Notes: generated by a model from the letters alone, not told the origin. A stretch of DNA of 22,421 bases from an uncultured Caryophanales bacterium (GCA_946626535.1 CAMOUK010000020.1:1-22421), one strand, 5' to 3'; positions 12,805 to 21,286 are shown, numbered from the stretch's first letter. Numbers and translations: made by a program.

Positions 12805-15558
12805 ATGGATTATGCTAAAATTTTTTCTAAAATTTTAGAAATCAAAAACAGTTTTGCCATAATTATTAATAGAAAAACAAAAATCATTGAGCAATTCTTT
12901 GATGAAGATAGAGCTATTAAAGAAAATATCACATTCGATGATTTTCTTTCTCTTGTCCCTAAGATGCGAAACATCGAGGAATCTGAGATGGAAAAGTTTA
13001 AAACTATTTTTGATTATCTAGAAACCGATAATAAGAAGTTTGATTTTACTCTTTCGGTCGAACAAAAAAAACCTAAAAAAAGTGTGGAGTACACCTTCTA
13101 CGGTTATCTTTTAGATGATAATACATTAATGTTTATCATAGGCGAAAATGACTATTTGGGTAGCGCTAGATATGATGATTTAACAAAGCTATATAACGAA
13201 GCTACCTTCAATAAAAAAATTAGAGAGGAAATCGCCGCAAATAACCCATTTGTAATGATGGTTATAAATATTGATAATTTCAGTAAATTTAATCAAGAAT
13301 ATGGTACTATCTTTGGAGATCTTATTTTAATTGAGGTTTCAGCATCAATAAGAAAATATCTAGGTAATAACGGTTATGCTTGTAGACTATATGCTGATAA
13401 ATTTGTTCTACTTACCTTCCTAGATTATAACTACGATCAAATTCATAGAGTATGCACAGATATGAGACAGGCAATTGCCGATGTTTCAAAGCACAATATT
13501 AAACAAACTAAAATTAGTGCCACAATAGGCTGTGTACATTTCCCTAATGACGCTAAAACATTAGATGATTTAATAAATAAGGCAAATAGAGCCCTTAATA
13601 GAGGTAAGAAAACTAAGGGTGGAGATTGCTTCATAATGTATACATCAAAATGTGAGCCTGAGGAATATAATTTCGTATATAAGCCTACTGGAAAGGATTT
13701 TTCTGAAACAGCAACTAATGGTGCTAAAATTATAGCTGGTGTATTTGAAATATTTAATCACCAGGGCACTTCACTTAAAACCAATATTTTAGATTCAATA
13801 AGCTTACTTGGTAACTTCTATCAGCTAGATAGAGTATGCCTACTAGCTAGAGTACCTGATGAATTAAGAGCGACAGAGTATTCTATAACTTACGAATGGG
13901 TAAATCCTAAAAAACCATATTTGGCAGGGTTGATTGATAATTATAAATATGGTGGTGAAGCTTACGAGATTGCCTGGGAAAAAACATTCGACCAAACGGG
14001 ATTATTAAAAATTAACCGGATACAATCATGTAAGCATTTAGGCTTAGTTTATGAACAGCTTGTAGAACAAAAAGTTACCGCAATGCTTCTATTTGAATTA
14101 ATATTTGCAGGTAAAATCTTAGGTGTACTTAGATTTGATGTATGTGGTAAAAATAGAGTATGGAATCCTAATGTCGTTTCAGCCCTAATGGTAATGTCTA
14201 AATTCTTCTCTATTCAACTTTATAACGACCATGAACAAAAATTCTTAGAAAAGACATTATATTATGATTCTTTAACCGGCTTATATAACATAACTAAATT
14301 TAAGGATAAAATATTTGACTTTATATCTAATTCTATTACTTATCCAAACTATACAATAGCCGCATTAAAAATTCATAATTATGATTCTATTAATAATATT
14401 AGAGGTGTCGATTATGCTGATAAGCTTATTATAAATCTAGGTAATGCCTTAAAAGAAATTAATGAAAAAAACGTAATAAAATGCAGAGTAGCATTAGATA
14501 ACTTCCTAATATTCATTCCTTATCAGGATTCAGCTAAGATTACTTCTATTTATGAATTAATTTCTACTAAAGTTAAAAAAGCATCTAATAGTGAAGAAAT
14601 CATTATAGATGCCGGTGTATATGAGCATAATGGTGTAGATACTTTAAATAATTCAATTGATAAGGCCAACCTAACTTCTAAAAATAAACAGCCTGGCCTA
14701 CACTTCTTCACTAATGAAACATATGAAGAATATAAGCGTATTTCAGATATTGAAATGCATATGAATAAGGCTCTAGATGATAATGAATTCCTATTATATC
14801 TACAGCCAAAGGTAAATATCGAAACAGGTGAAATCATCGGTGCTGAGGCTCTTTCTAGATGGAATTATAAGCATCAATCACTTTTATACCCTGATTCATT
14901 TATCCCAATTTTTGAACAGACAGGCTTCATCAACAAATTCGACTATAAGGTTTTTGAAAATGTATGCCGTTTCCAAAGAGAATGCTTAGATGAAGGACTA
15001 GTTCCTTTAAAAATTTCTGTAAATGTATCTAGATATCAAAAGAATTTTGATGAATATATTAAAAGAATCGATGAAATAAGAGAGTTATATAAGGTAGATG
15101 CTAAATATATCGAAATAGAAATTACTGAATCTATGTATATAGAAAATGTCGGTGTAATAGCCAAATTCATCAATGACCTACATTCTCATAATTATTCAAT
15201 TTCAATGGATGACTTTGGTTCTGGTTATTCTAACCTAGCTAATTTAGCTAATCTAGATTTTGATACAATTAAGCTAGATAAGAATTTCTGTGGAGATCAA
15301 AATAATCCTAAGGAAAGTATTATTCTTTCTACAATACTTAATCTAGTCAAAGACTTAAAGATGGATGTATTATGTGAAGGTGTAGAAACAAGTGAAACAG
15401 CTAATTTCTTAAAATCTATAGGCTGTAAGGTTGTTCAAGGCTATCTATTTGATAGACCAATCATCTGTAGTGAATTTAAAAAGAAATATTTATCTAAAAA
15501 AGGTATTTTAAAATTTAATGTTAATACCCATGATATAGATACAAATGCTATATCATAA
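12805..15558 (+). CDS. GGDEF(degenerate)-GAF-GGDEF(degenerate)-EAL c-di-GMP phosphodiesterase
   Basis: A 917-residue soluble signalling protein. Residues 1-118 form a PAS-like N-terminal sensor. Residues 121-281 are a GGDEF fold whose signature reads YADKF (196-200). Residues 305-478 are a GAF-like sensor. Residues 487-640 are a second GGDEF fold with ALDNF (563-567). Residues 650-892 are an EAL domain. Neither GGDEF should make c-di-GMP. The EAL domain keeps its catalytic set: E681-A-L683, N740, E772, D802-D803 in DDFGSGYS, K823, E858 and Q878. So the predicted activity is c-di-GMP hydrolysis to pGpG, gated by the sensor and pseudo-GGDEF domains. No transmembrane segment is seen, so it should be cytosolic. 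The start is the ATG at 12805, because GGTGAT lies 4 bases upstream; the frame extends to a TTG inside the leader. It is monocistronic, with a well-formed promoter. Confidence 0.92.
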   Translation: MDYAKIFSKILEIKNSFAIIINRKTKIIEQFFDEDRAIKENITFDDFLSLVPKMRNIEESEMEKFKTIFDYLETDNKKFDFTLSVEQKKPKKSVEYTFYGYLLDDNTLMFIIGENDYLGSARYDDLTKLYNEATFNKKIREEIAANNPFVMMVINIDNFSKFNQEYGTIFGDLILIEVSASIRKYLGNNGYACRLYADKFVLLTFLDYNYDQIHRVCTDMRQAIADVSKHNIKQTKISATIGCVHFPNDAKTLDDLINKANRALNRGKKTKGGDCFIMYTSKCEPEEYNFVYKPTGKDFSETATNGAKIIAGVFEIFNHQGTSLKTNILDSISLLGNFYQLDRVCLLARVPDELRATEYSITYEWVNPKKPYLAGLIDNYKYGGEAYEIAWEKTFDQTGLLKINRIQSCKHLGLVYEQLVEQKVTAMLLFELIFAGKILGVLRFDVCGKNRVWNPNVVSALMVMSKFFSIQLYNDHEQKFLEKTLYYDSLTGLYNITKFKDKIFDFISNSITYPNYTIAALKIHNYDSINNIRGVDYADKLIINLGNALKEINEKNVIKCRVALDNFLIFIPYQDSAKITSIYELISTKVKKASNSEEIIIDAGVYEHNGVDTLNNSIDKANLTSKNKQPGLHFFTNETYEEYKRISDIEMHMNKALDDNEFLLYLQPKVNIETGEIIGAEALSRWNYKHQSLLYPDSFIPIFEQTGFINKFDYKVFENVCRFQRECLDEGLVPLKISVNVSRYQKNFDEYIKRIDEIRELYKVDAKYIEIEITESMYIENVGVIAKFINDLHSHNYSISMDDFGSGYSNLANLANLDFDTIKLDKNFCGDQNNPKESIILSTILNLVKDLKMDVLCEGVETSETANFLKSIGCKVVQGYLFDRPIICSEFKKKYLSKKGILKFNVNTHDIDTNAIS

Positions 15559-15604
15559 AAAGAAACTCATTCTTTCTTTCTATAGGTCATAAAGACCATA
15601 TATT

Positions 15605-15645
15605 AAAAAAGCCCCTAAAATTAATTAGGAGCTTTTTTCTTATTT
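15605..15645. terminator. Bidirectional terminator between the EAL gene and tkt
   Basis: Arms AAAAAAGC (15605-15612) and GCTTTTTT (15631-15638), with inner CCTAA (15614-15618) and TTAGG (15625-15629) separated by one C/A mismatch. U-rich tracts follow on both strands, suiting the convergent genes. Confidence 0.88.
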
Positions 15646-17601
15646 AATATTTTTAAATTCCTTATAAATATTTTCTACAGTAAATCCATATTCAACATAA
15701 ATTTCTTTTAAAGGCATTGATTTACCATATTCATCTATACCATATACGTTAGATGCATATTTATACCAAGGCATTGTTGCGCCCATCTCTACTGCAAGTC
15801 TCTTAGTTATTTTAGAAGGTAATATCTTTTCCTTATATGACTTTTCTTGCTTATCAAACAAGAACATAGAAGGCATTGAAACAACTCTAACATTTCTTCC
15901 CTCTGAAGATAACTTAGAAGCTACTTGAATACATAATTCAAGCTCTGAACCGCATGTTACAAGGATTGAATCAACCTCGCCCTTTGGTTCATATGCAATA
16001 TATGCACCTCTTGAGATATCCTTATTCTTAGTTTCAGAAAGTGTAGTTACATTTTGTCTTGTTGAAACAATTACAGTTGGATATTCCTTATTTTCAAATG
16101 TGTAAATCATAGCTGCAATCATTTCGTTTGCATCTGCAGGTCTAAATAAATTAACATTTGGCATACATCTAAACATAGCTAGCTGTTCAACTGGCTGATG
16201 TGTTGGACCATCCTCACCTACACATACTGTATCATGTGAGAATAGGAAGATACTTGGAAGCTTCATGATAGCTGCAAGTCTTACGGCAGGTTTTAGATAA
16301 TCACTAAATACAAAGAAGCCTGAACAGAAGCCTCTTAAGCCTCCATGAAGTGTAATACCATTTGTAATGGCAGCCATGGCGTGCTCACGAACACCAAACT
16401 TAATATTTCTTCCGATAGGATTTGAAGTACCATAGATACCATCAGCACCCTTAACCATTGTAGAGGCAGTTAAATCAGCTGAGCCTCCCATAATATTAGG
16501 TAATACTGATGAGAAATAATCTAATACCTTTCCCATAACCTTTCTTGTTGATTCATTTGAGCCAACCTCATATTTTGGAAGATAAGATAAATCTAATTTG
16601 AAATTATCATCCATAAAATCAACAAGTTCATTATATTCCTCAGGGAATTTCTTATTATAATCTGCAAGTAATTCGTTCCAGCTAGATTCCTCTTGCTCAC
16701 CACGATTTCTTACATTAGTTTTATAATATTCATAAACATTATTAGCTACTTCAAAGCTTGGAGTAGTATAATTTAAGAATTTTCTTAATTCTGCTAAAGC
16801 TTCAGCATTCATTGGTTTACCATGAATTGATGATTCTCCACTATTTGGGGCACCATAGCCAATAATTGTCTTAACCTCAATTAATGTTGGTCTTAAGCTT
16901 GTCTTAGCCTTTCTAATAGCTTCATCGATAGCATCAACATCATTACCCTCAGTAACCTTTAAATAGTTCCAATTCATAGCCTTAACCTTATTTTCAATAC
17001 TTTCAGTGTTTGCAAGACTAACGCTACCATCAAGCTGAATGTCGTTTGAATCATATAATACGATAAGCTTACCTAAGCCTAAATGACCAGCAAGGCTCAT
17101 AGCCTCCATAGATACACCCTCTTGAAGGTCACCATCACCACATAGTACATATGTATTATGATCAATTACATCAAAATCAGTTTTATTAAATTTTGCTGCA
17201 AGATATGATTCAGCAATAGCTAAACCAACTGCAGTTGCAAGACCTTGTCCTAGAGGACCTGTAGAAATTTCAACACCTGATGTGTGCTTATATTCTGGAT
17301 GTCCTGGAGTAAGGCTTCCCTTTTGTCTAAAATTTAAAAGATCATTAATACTAATCTTAAAGCCACTTAAATGTAGCATCATGTATAAAAGCATAGAGCC
17401 ATGACCAGCAGATAGAATAAATCTATCTCTGTTGAACCAGCCCTCATCATCTGGGTTAACTCTTAAATGCTTAGTAAATAGTGTATGCGCAATAGGGGCT
17501 GCACCTAAAACAATTCCTGGGTGACCACTATTTACCTTACTGATAACCTCAGCTCCAAATACACGGATGGTATTAATACAAGATATATCATCAATATTCA
17601 T
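15640..17601 (-). CDS. tkt: Transketolase
   Basis: Thiamine-diphosphate enzyme moving two-carbon ketol units in the non-oxidative pentose phosphate pathway. At 653 residues it has the usual length. Seen are SGHPG with H27, GHG with H67, H101, the ThDP motif GDGDLQEG (155-162) ending near N186, H260 (SSIHGKP), the cofactor-activating glutamate E406 in VREHAMA, and SHDTVCVGEDGPTHQP (455-470) with H456 and H468. All catalytic residues are intact, so it is a full transketolase and not a split or DXS-type enzyme. Its ATG overlaps the stop of the acidic-tailed membrane protein by one base (TAATG), and AAGGAAG is 8 bases ahead, inside that gene's last codons. Translational coupling to a membrane protein is unusual for tkt. 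Confidence 0.97.
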   Translation of the reverse strand: MNIDDISCINTIRVFGAEVISKVNSGHPGIVLGAAPIAHTLFTKHLRVNPDDEGWFNRDRFILSAGHGSMLLYMMLHLSGFKISINDLLNFRQKGSLTPGHPEYKHTSGVEISTGPLGQGLATAVGLAIAESYLAAKFNKTDFDVIDHNTYVLCGDGDLQEGVSMEAMSLAGHLGLGKLIVLYDSNDIQLDGSVSLANTESIENKVKAMNWNYLKVTEGNDVDAIDEAIRKAKTSLRPTLIEVKTIIGYGAPNSGESSIHGKPMNAEALAELRKFLNYTTPSFEVANNVYEYYKTNVRNRGEQEESSWNELLADYNKKFPEEYNELVDFMDDNFKLDLSYLPKYEVGSNESTRKVMGKVLDYFSSVLPNIMGGSADLTASTMVKGADGIYGTSNPIGRNIKFGVREHAMAAITNGITLHGGLRGFCSGFFVFSDYLKPAVRLAAIMKLPSIFLFSHDTVCVGEDGPTHQPVEQLAMFRCMPNVNLFRPADANEMIAAMIYTFENKEYPTVIVSTRQNVTTLSETKNKDISRGAYIAYEPKGEVDSILVTCGSELELCIQVASKLSSEGRNVRVVSMPSMFLFDKQEKSYKEKILPSKITKRLAVEMGATMPWYKYASNVYGIDEYGKSMPLKEIYVEYGFTVENIYKEFKNIK

Positions 17602-18338
17602 TACTTTTCTTCCTTAACTTCAACTTCTGTTTCTTTTACTTCTTCAGCAGTTTCTTCAACCTTAGCTTCTTCCTTTACTTCCTCAGTAGCTTCTTTAGCT
17701 TCTTCAGTCTTTGGTTCTTCTAAAACTTCTGCTTCTTCATTAGCTTCTTCAGCTTCAACTTCCTCATCATCAGGATACATTGCTTGATAATAAGCATCCA
17801 TATAATCCTTTTGAGTCTTTAAGATATTATCAAATTCATCTTGACCTAAGATTTCAGCAATCTTATTTCTAGAATTCATATTTTCTTGCATAACTTTCTT
17901 TCTTGTAAATGAGTTTACAATAAGCATTGCGATAAATGCTGCAATTAAAACACCAATAGTTACATATGATGCAATTTGGTTTTTAATAGCAAATGATGCA
18001 ATACATAAGCCGATACATACAATCATCATAGGTATAAGAATAAATCTAGAAGTCTTTCTAGTAATAGCCTCTGTAGTATCCCAGAACTTTAACCAAATTT
18101 GGTTAATCTCCTTAGAATATAGTTTTGGAACAGCATTATAATAGCCTTGTTCTAAAAATAGTCTATAGTTTACACCATCAACTGAGCTCCAAACAGCAAA
18201 TTGAGATTTATTGATAAAATCTGTCTTTACTACCTCATCTTCTAAATAGAAAAGTTCAACCTTTCTACCATCAAATTCTTGAACTTCAATTGGCTGTTGT
18301 GCGTCGCCTAGTATAAAAAGTTTTTGATTAATTTTCAT
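17601..18338 (-). CDS. Membrane protein with two TM helices and a Glu/Ala/Lys-rich acidic tail
   Basis: A 245-residue protein that I do not recognise. The N-terminal ~90 residues look folded, rich in strands and aromatic residues (FAVWSSVDGVNYRLFLEQGYYNAVPKLYSKEINQIW). Two TM helices sit at 98-118 and 122-143, then a linker with DEFDNILKTQKDYMDAYYQAMYPDD. The last 55 residues (191-245) are almost only E, A, V, K and T in imperfect EEVKEEAKVEETAEEVKE-like repeats, a disordered, strongly negative tail facing the cytosol. The Shine-Dalgarno is GTGGGG just before the ATG at 18336-18338. It is co-transcribed with tkt. The N-terminal region resembles small bacterial YcxB-like membrane proteins in layout only; this is not an assignment. 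Confidence 0.8.
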   Translation of the reverse strand: MKINQKLFILGDAQQPIEVQEFDGRKVELFYLEDEVVKTDFINKSQFAVWSSVDGVNYRLFLEQGYYNAVPKLYSKEINQIWLKFWDTTEAITRKTSRFILIPMMIVCIGLCIASFAIKNQIASYVTIGVLIAAFIAMLIVNSFTRKKVMQENMNSRNKIAEILGQDEFDNILKTQKDYMDAYYQAMYPDDEEVEAEEANEEAEVLEEPKTEEAKEATEEVKEEAKVEETAEEVKETEVEVKEEK

Positions 18339-18355
18339 TTTTCCCCACTATACTT

Positions 18356-18369
18356 ATACTTATAAGTAT
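18356..18369. repeat. Palindrome in the leader of the acidic-tail/tkt operon
   Basis: A perfect 14-base palindrome ATACTTATAAGTAT, with an extra half-site (TATACTT) overlapping on the left, placed about 18 bases before the ATG and downstream of the predicted -10. It could be an operator or a short RNA hairpin; no known consensus is matched. Confidence 0.4.
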
Positions 18370-18392
18370 CCTTTCTTTACAAATACAAACGT

Positions 18393-18403
18393 ATTATATC
18401 ATA
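18393..18403 (-). promoter_or_regulatory. Extended -10 promoter of the acidic-tail/tkt operon
   Basis: Minus strand TATGATATAAT: -10 TATAAT (18393-18398) with TGA extension. The -35 zone is only T-rich and is the same DNA as the tail of the cvpA terminator. Confidence 0.55.
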
Positions 18404-18444
18404 ATAAAATAAAAAATGATACCATTTTTAAAATGATATCATTT
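18403..18444 (-). terminator. Terminator of the CvpA-family gene
   Basis: Minus strand: arms AAATGATA (18437-18444 side) and TATCATTT (18414-18421 side), continued inward by CATTTT/AAAATG pairs after one mismatch, then TTTTTTATTTTATTATG. The all-AT stem is long but weak in GC. Confidence 0.65.
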
Positions 18445-18451
18445 AATATTA

Positions 18452-19195
18452 TTACTTACCAATTTTACCAACTATTAATTCCCAGATATTCTTTAAGAAG
18501 TTGCCTTCAAAAATAAACTTAGAGAATCTAAAGTTGTCATTATCTAGCTGCATATCTACCTTTAACCAATTAGTCAAGCCTTCATTCCAGTTATCATAGT
18601 ATGCGAAATTTAAAACGAAGAAGATTACACATACGATAGCTGCAAGAATAACTTCATATAAAACTACGCCAAATAATCCATCGATAATTCTAAATCCAGC
18701 GTTCTTCTTTAAGCCTGTGATAATTGCCTTAACGATACCTAAAACAATAAATACACCAACAACGATAATAACGAAGCAAATTACATTCATAATCCACATA
18801 GTTACCTTTTCAGCAACAGCTGTAGCAAGCTCTGCGTCAGTCATAGATGCAAGTGCATCACCGCCTAAGCCCTTAACTACTAAATCAGCCATAAATTGTG
18901 GCCAACCAAGAAGTGTAGCAACCTTAGCGTTTACTGAATCACCAGAAATTGATGAAATCTTAGCTTCAGCGTTAGCATATATATTATTATAAATACCAGG
19001 ATACATAATTCCCCAATTTTGGAATTGTTTAGCTAATTGTCCTGCAAATAAGAATGCTAAAATTACAACAATAATAAAACTCAATAATGAAATTATCTTA
19101 GTAGCAAATCCTTTTTTATAACCAACAATTGCAAATATTAAGAACAATGCTACTAATACGATATCGATAATTCCACAAAAACCACCAATATTCAT
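18452..19195 (-). CDS. CvpA family integral membrane protein
   Basis: A 247-residue protein with four hydrophobic helices (about 9-25, 33-52, 132-156, 175-197). Its N-terminus, IDIVLVALFLIFAIVGYKKGFATKIISLLSF, is the CvpA hallmark (acidic D-I then G-Y-K-K-G-F). An insertion of about 75 residues between TM2 and TM3 makes it longer than the ~160-aa E. coli colicin V production protein. FRIIDGLFGVVLYEVIL is the conserved second half. The family is linked to envelope homeostasis; its molecular role is unclear. The ribosome binding site GGAGG lies about 10 bases ahead. It is monocistronic by its promoter and terminator. Confidence 0.85.
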   Translation of the reverse strand: MNIGGFCGIIDIVLVALFLIFAIVGYKKGFATKIISLLSFIIVVILAFLFAGQLAKQFQNWGIMYPGIYNNIYANAEAKISSISGDSVNAKVATLLGWPQFMADLVVKGLGGDALASMTDAELATAVAEKVTMWIMNVICFVIIVVGVFIVLGIVKAIITGLKKNAGFRIIDGLFGVVLYEVILAAIVCVIFFVLNFAYYDNWNEGLTNWLKVDMQLDNDNFRFSKFIFEGNFLKNIWELIVGKIGK

Positions 19196-19221
19196 ATTTT
19201 CAATCCTCCAACTTTCAATAT

Positions 19222-19250
19222 ATTATATAAACTTTTTAATTTTTTTTCAA
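19222..19250 (-). promoter_or_regulatory. Promoter of the CvpA-family gene
   Basis: Minus strand: -35 TTGAAA (19245-19250), 17-base spacer, -10 TATAAT (19222-19227). The spacer is A-rich. It lacks the TGT extension seen at most other minus-strand promoters here. Confidence 0.75.
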
Positions 19251-19300
19251 TTATTATTATTCAATTTTTTGTCAAAATATTATTTTATAAAAAAACTAAT

Positions 19301-19311
19301 TGTTATATAAT
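19301..19311 (+). promoter_or_regulatory. Probable extended -10 promoter of the aminopeptidase gene
   Basis: TGTTATATAAT: either TGT-TATATA or TATAAT (19306-19311), with no good -35 at standard distance. The start of transcription would fall near 19316-19318, giving a leader of only about 10-12 bases that begins at the GGTGAT ribosome binding site. Confidence 0.45.
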
Positions 19312-19327
19312 ATTTTTGGTGATATTT

Positions 19328-21109
19328 ATGGAAAATTTAAGAATCCTACAGGATTTACTAAAAGCAAATAATTATGATGCTTATATAATTCCTTCCTCTG
19401 ATTTTCATGGAAGTGAATATTTAAGTGCTCACTTCAAGGCAAGAGCACACTTCTCAGGCTTTACAGGCTCTGCAGGAACACTACTTGTTATGCAGGATAG
19501 AGCTTATTTATGGACAGATGGAAGATATTTCATCCAAGCTGCTATCGAGCTTGAGGGCTCTGGAATCACTCTAATGAAAATGGGCGAAGAATATGTATTA
19601 AGCCTAGAAGATTATCTAAAAAATAGTTTAAAGGATGGTCAAAGATTAGCCTTCGATGGAAGACTACTTCCAGCAAGCTATGTTAAGACCTTAAAGAAAA
19701 AACTACCAAATGTAGAATTTATCTCAGAGGATAAGCTAATAAATGAAGCGTGGTTTGATAGACCAGGTCTTCCATTTTCAACAATTTATCTACTATCTAA
19801 ATTCTTCTCAGGAAAAACATTTGATAAAAAGCTTCAGGCTGTAAGAAATGTTATGAAGGATAAGGGAGCTAACGCTCATATTCTAACAACTCTAGAAGAT
19901 CAAGCATGGTTATATAATTTAAGAGCTAACGATATTGTACATACTCCAGTATTTTTAGCTTATACATATATAACACACAATAATATAATATTATTTGTTG
20001 ACCAAAATAAGATTGATTTAGAAATAGATAAGTATCTAAATGAAAACGAAATTATCGTAAAGCCTTATAATGAAATATATGAATTTGTAAAGGGCCTAAA
20101 GGGCTTAAATATCTTAGTTGATGAAAATAAGCTAAATTATCATATTTATCAATCTATTGAAAATCAAAATACGATAATTAATGCACAAAATCCAACACTT
20201 CTTCTAAAATCAATTAAAAATGAGACTGAAATTAAAAATACAAAGCTAGCTCATATTAAAGATGGTGTTGCAACATTTAGATTCATGAAGTATCTAAAGG
20301 AAGCATACGCAAAAGGCGAAGATCTTGATGAAATCTCATTATCTAATTATATGGATAATTTAAGAAAAGAAACAAAGGGCTATGTAGATTTATCATTTAA
20401 TACTATCTGTGCCTTTGGTGCTCATGGCGCTATGATGCACTATAGTGCTACACCTTCTTCAAATGCTAAAATTAAAAATGCAAACTTCCTATTAATAGAT
20501 TCAGGTGGACATTATCTAGAAGGAACAACAGATATTACAAGAACATATGCCTTAGGTGATATATCTAAGGAATTAAAGACTCATTATACATTAGTATTAA
20601 AGGCTGTAATAAATCTAGCTTCTGCCATCTTCCTAGAGGGCTGTAATGGTCAAAACCTAGATATTTTAGCTAGAGGTCCAATTTGGAGAGAGCTTCTAGA
20701 TTATAAATGTGGAACAGGACATGGCGTAGGCTATCTTCTTTCAGTTCACGAGGCTCCAAATGGCTTTAGATGGAAGATAGTTCCAGAAAGAAATGATTCA
20801 GCACCACTTGCTCCAGGTATGATTACAACTGATGAGCCTGGTATCTATTTAGAAAATAAATATGGTATCAGAATTGAAAATGAATTACTATGTGTAGATG
20901 CAGGAACTTCTGAATTCGGACACTTCCTAAAGTTTGAAACTATAACATACGCACCAATTGATTTAGACGCAGTTGATACTAAAATGCTAACAGCTACAGA
21001 AAAGAAATGGTTAAATGATTATCATAAAATGGTATATGATAATTTAAGCCCTAATGTAAATAAGGATGAACTTGAAGCATTAGCTGAATTTACTAAAGAA
21101 ATTAAATAA
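19328..21109 (+). CDS. Xaa-Pro aminopeptidase, M24B family (three-domain form)
   Basis: A 593-residue cytosolic metallopeptidase that removes N-terminal residues ahead of proline. Two creatinase-like N-terminal domains (about 1-125 and 145-290) precede a pita-bread M24 catalytic domain (about 300-525) and a C-terminal extension. This is the long XPNPEP1-like architecture, not the ~350-aa short form. All five dinuclear metal ligands are present: D391 and D402 (LIDSGGHYLEGTTDITRTY), H465 (GTGHGVG), E503 (TTDEPGIY) and E517 (RIENEL). The supporting H474 region VHEAPNG is intact. The start is the ATG at 19328 with GGTGAT ahead; the frame runs back to a TTG in the leader. No signal peptide. It is monocistronic, divergent from the CvpA-family gene. 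Confidence 0.95.
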   Translation: MENLRILQDLLKANNYDAYIIPSSDFHGSEYLSAHFKARAHFSGFTGSAGTLLVMQDRAYLWTDGRYFIQAAIELEGSGITLMKMGEEYVLSLEDYLKNSLKDGQRLAFDGRLLPASYVKTLKKKLPNVEFISEDKLINEAWFDRPGLPFSTIYLLSKFFSGKTFDKKLQAVRNVMKDKGANAHILTTLEDQAWLYNLRANDIVHTPVFLAYTYITHNNIILFVDQNKIDLEIDKYLNENEIIVKPYNEIYEFVKGLKGLNILVDENKLNYHIYQSIENQNTIINAQNPTLLLKSIKNETEIKNTKLAHIKDGVATFRFMKYLKEAYAKGEDLDEISLSNYMDNLRKETKGYVDLSFNTICAFGAHGAMMHYSATPSSNAKIKNANFLLIDSGGHYLEGTTDITRTYALGDISKELKTHYTLVLKAVINLASAIFLEGCNGQNLDILARGPIWRELLDYKCGTGHGVGYLLSVHEAPNGFRWKIVPERNDSAPLAPGMITTDEPGIYLENKYGIRIENELLCVDAGTSEFGHFLKFETITYAPIDLDAVDTKMLTATEKKWLNDYHKMVYDNLSPNVNKDELEALAEFTKEIK

Positions 21110-21115
21110 TATATT

Positions 21116-21164
21116 AAAAAAATGGCATTTTTCCTTAAAAAACATAGGAAATATGCTTTTTTTT
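21116..21164 (+). terminator. Terminator of the aminopeptidase gene
   Basis: Arms 21116-21135 (seven A, then GCATTTTTCCT after a 2-base bulge) and 21146-21164 (AGGAAATATGC plus eight T), with one internal mismatch and a 10-base loop. Confidence 0.85.
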
Positions 21165-21217
21165 ACTTATGAAAGCAATGTAAACATTTTCCATAAACTA
21201 TGTTAGCGCTTTTCAAA

Positions 21218-21245
21218 TTGACTTAAAAAAATCTAGTAGTAAGAT
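21218..21245 (+). promoter_or_regulatory. Promoter of the 69-aa protein gene
   Basis: -35 TTGACT (21218-21223), 16-base spacer, -10 TAAGAT (21240-21245). The words AATTGACTTA, TAAGATAGTA and TTTTCGAAA here recur upstream of the EAL gene. Confidence 0.65.
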
Positions 21246-21250
21246 AGTAT

Positions 21251-21276
21251 TTGCTTTTCGAAAGAGAGCAAGGGAG
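21251..21276 (+). promoter_or_regulatory. 5'-end stem-loop abutting the ribosome binding site of the 69-aa gene
   Basis: Arms TTGCT (21251-21255) and AGCAA (21267-21271), extendable by T/G and T/A pairs, directly joined to AGGGAG (21271-21276). With the predicted -10, transcription would start at about 21252. The hairpin would therefore sit at the very 5' end of the mRNA, a layout known to stabilise bacterial mRNAs. Confidence 0.45.
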
Positions 21277-21286
21277 AAGAAAGATT

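Noticed and set aside
15559..15604. Small hairpin GGTCATAAAGACC after the EAL gene
   Set aside because: Only a 4-base stem without a U-tract. The strong terminator just downstream explains termination.
17610..17770. GAA/GAG-rich repetitive DNA in the acidic tail as a separate repeat element
   Set aside because: It is coding low-complexity sequence of the acidic tail, with irregular units and the frame maintained, not a CRISPR or mobile repeat.
21165..21215. CcpA cre-like sites (TGTAAACATTTTCC and TGTTAGCGCTTTTC) ahead of the 69-aa gene, and TGAAAGCGC near 12700
   Set aside because: Each departs from the cre consensus at two or more key positions, and the CG-centred palindrome is incomplete. 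Not strong enough to call an operator.
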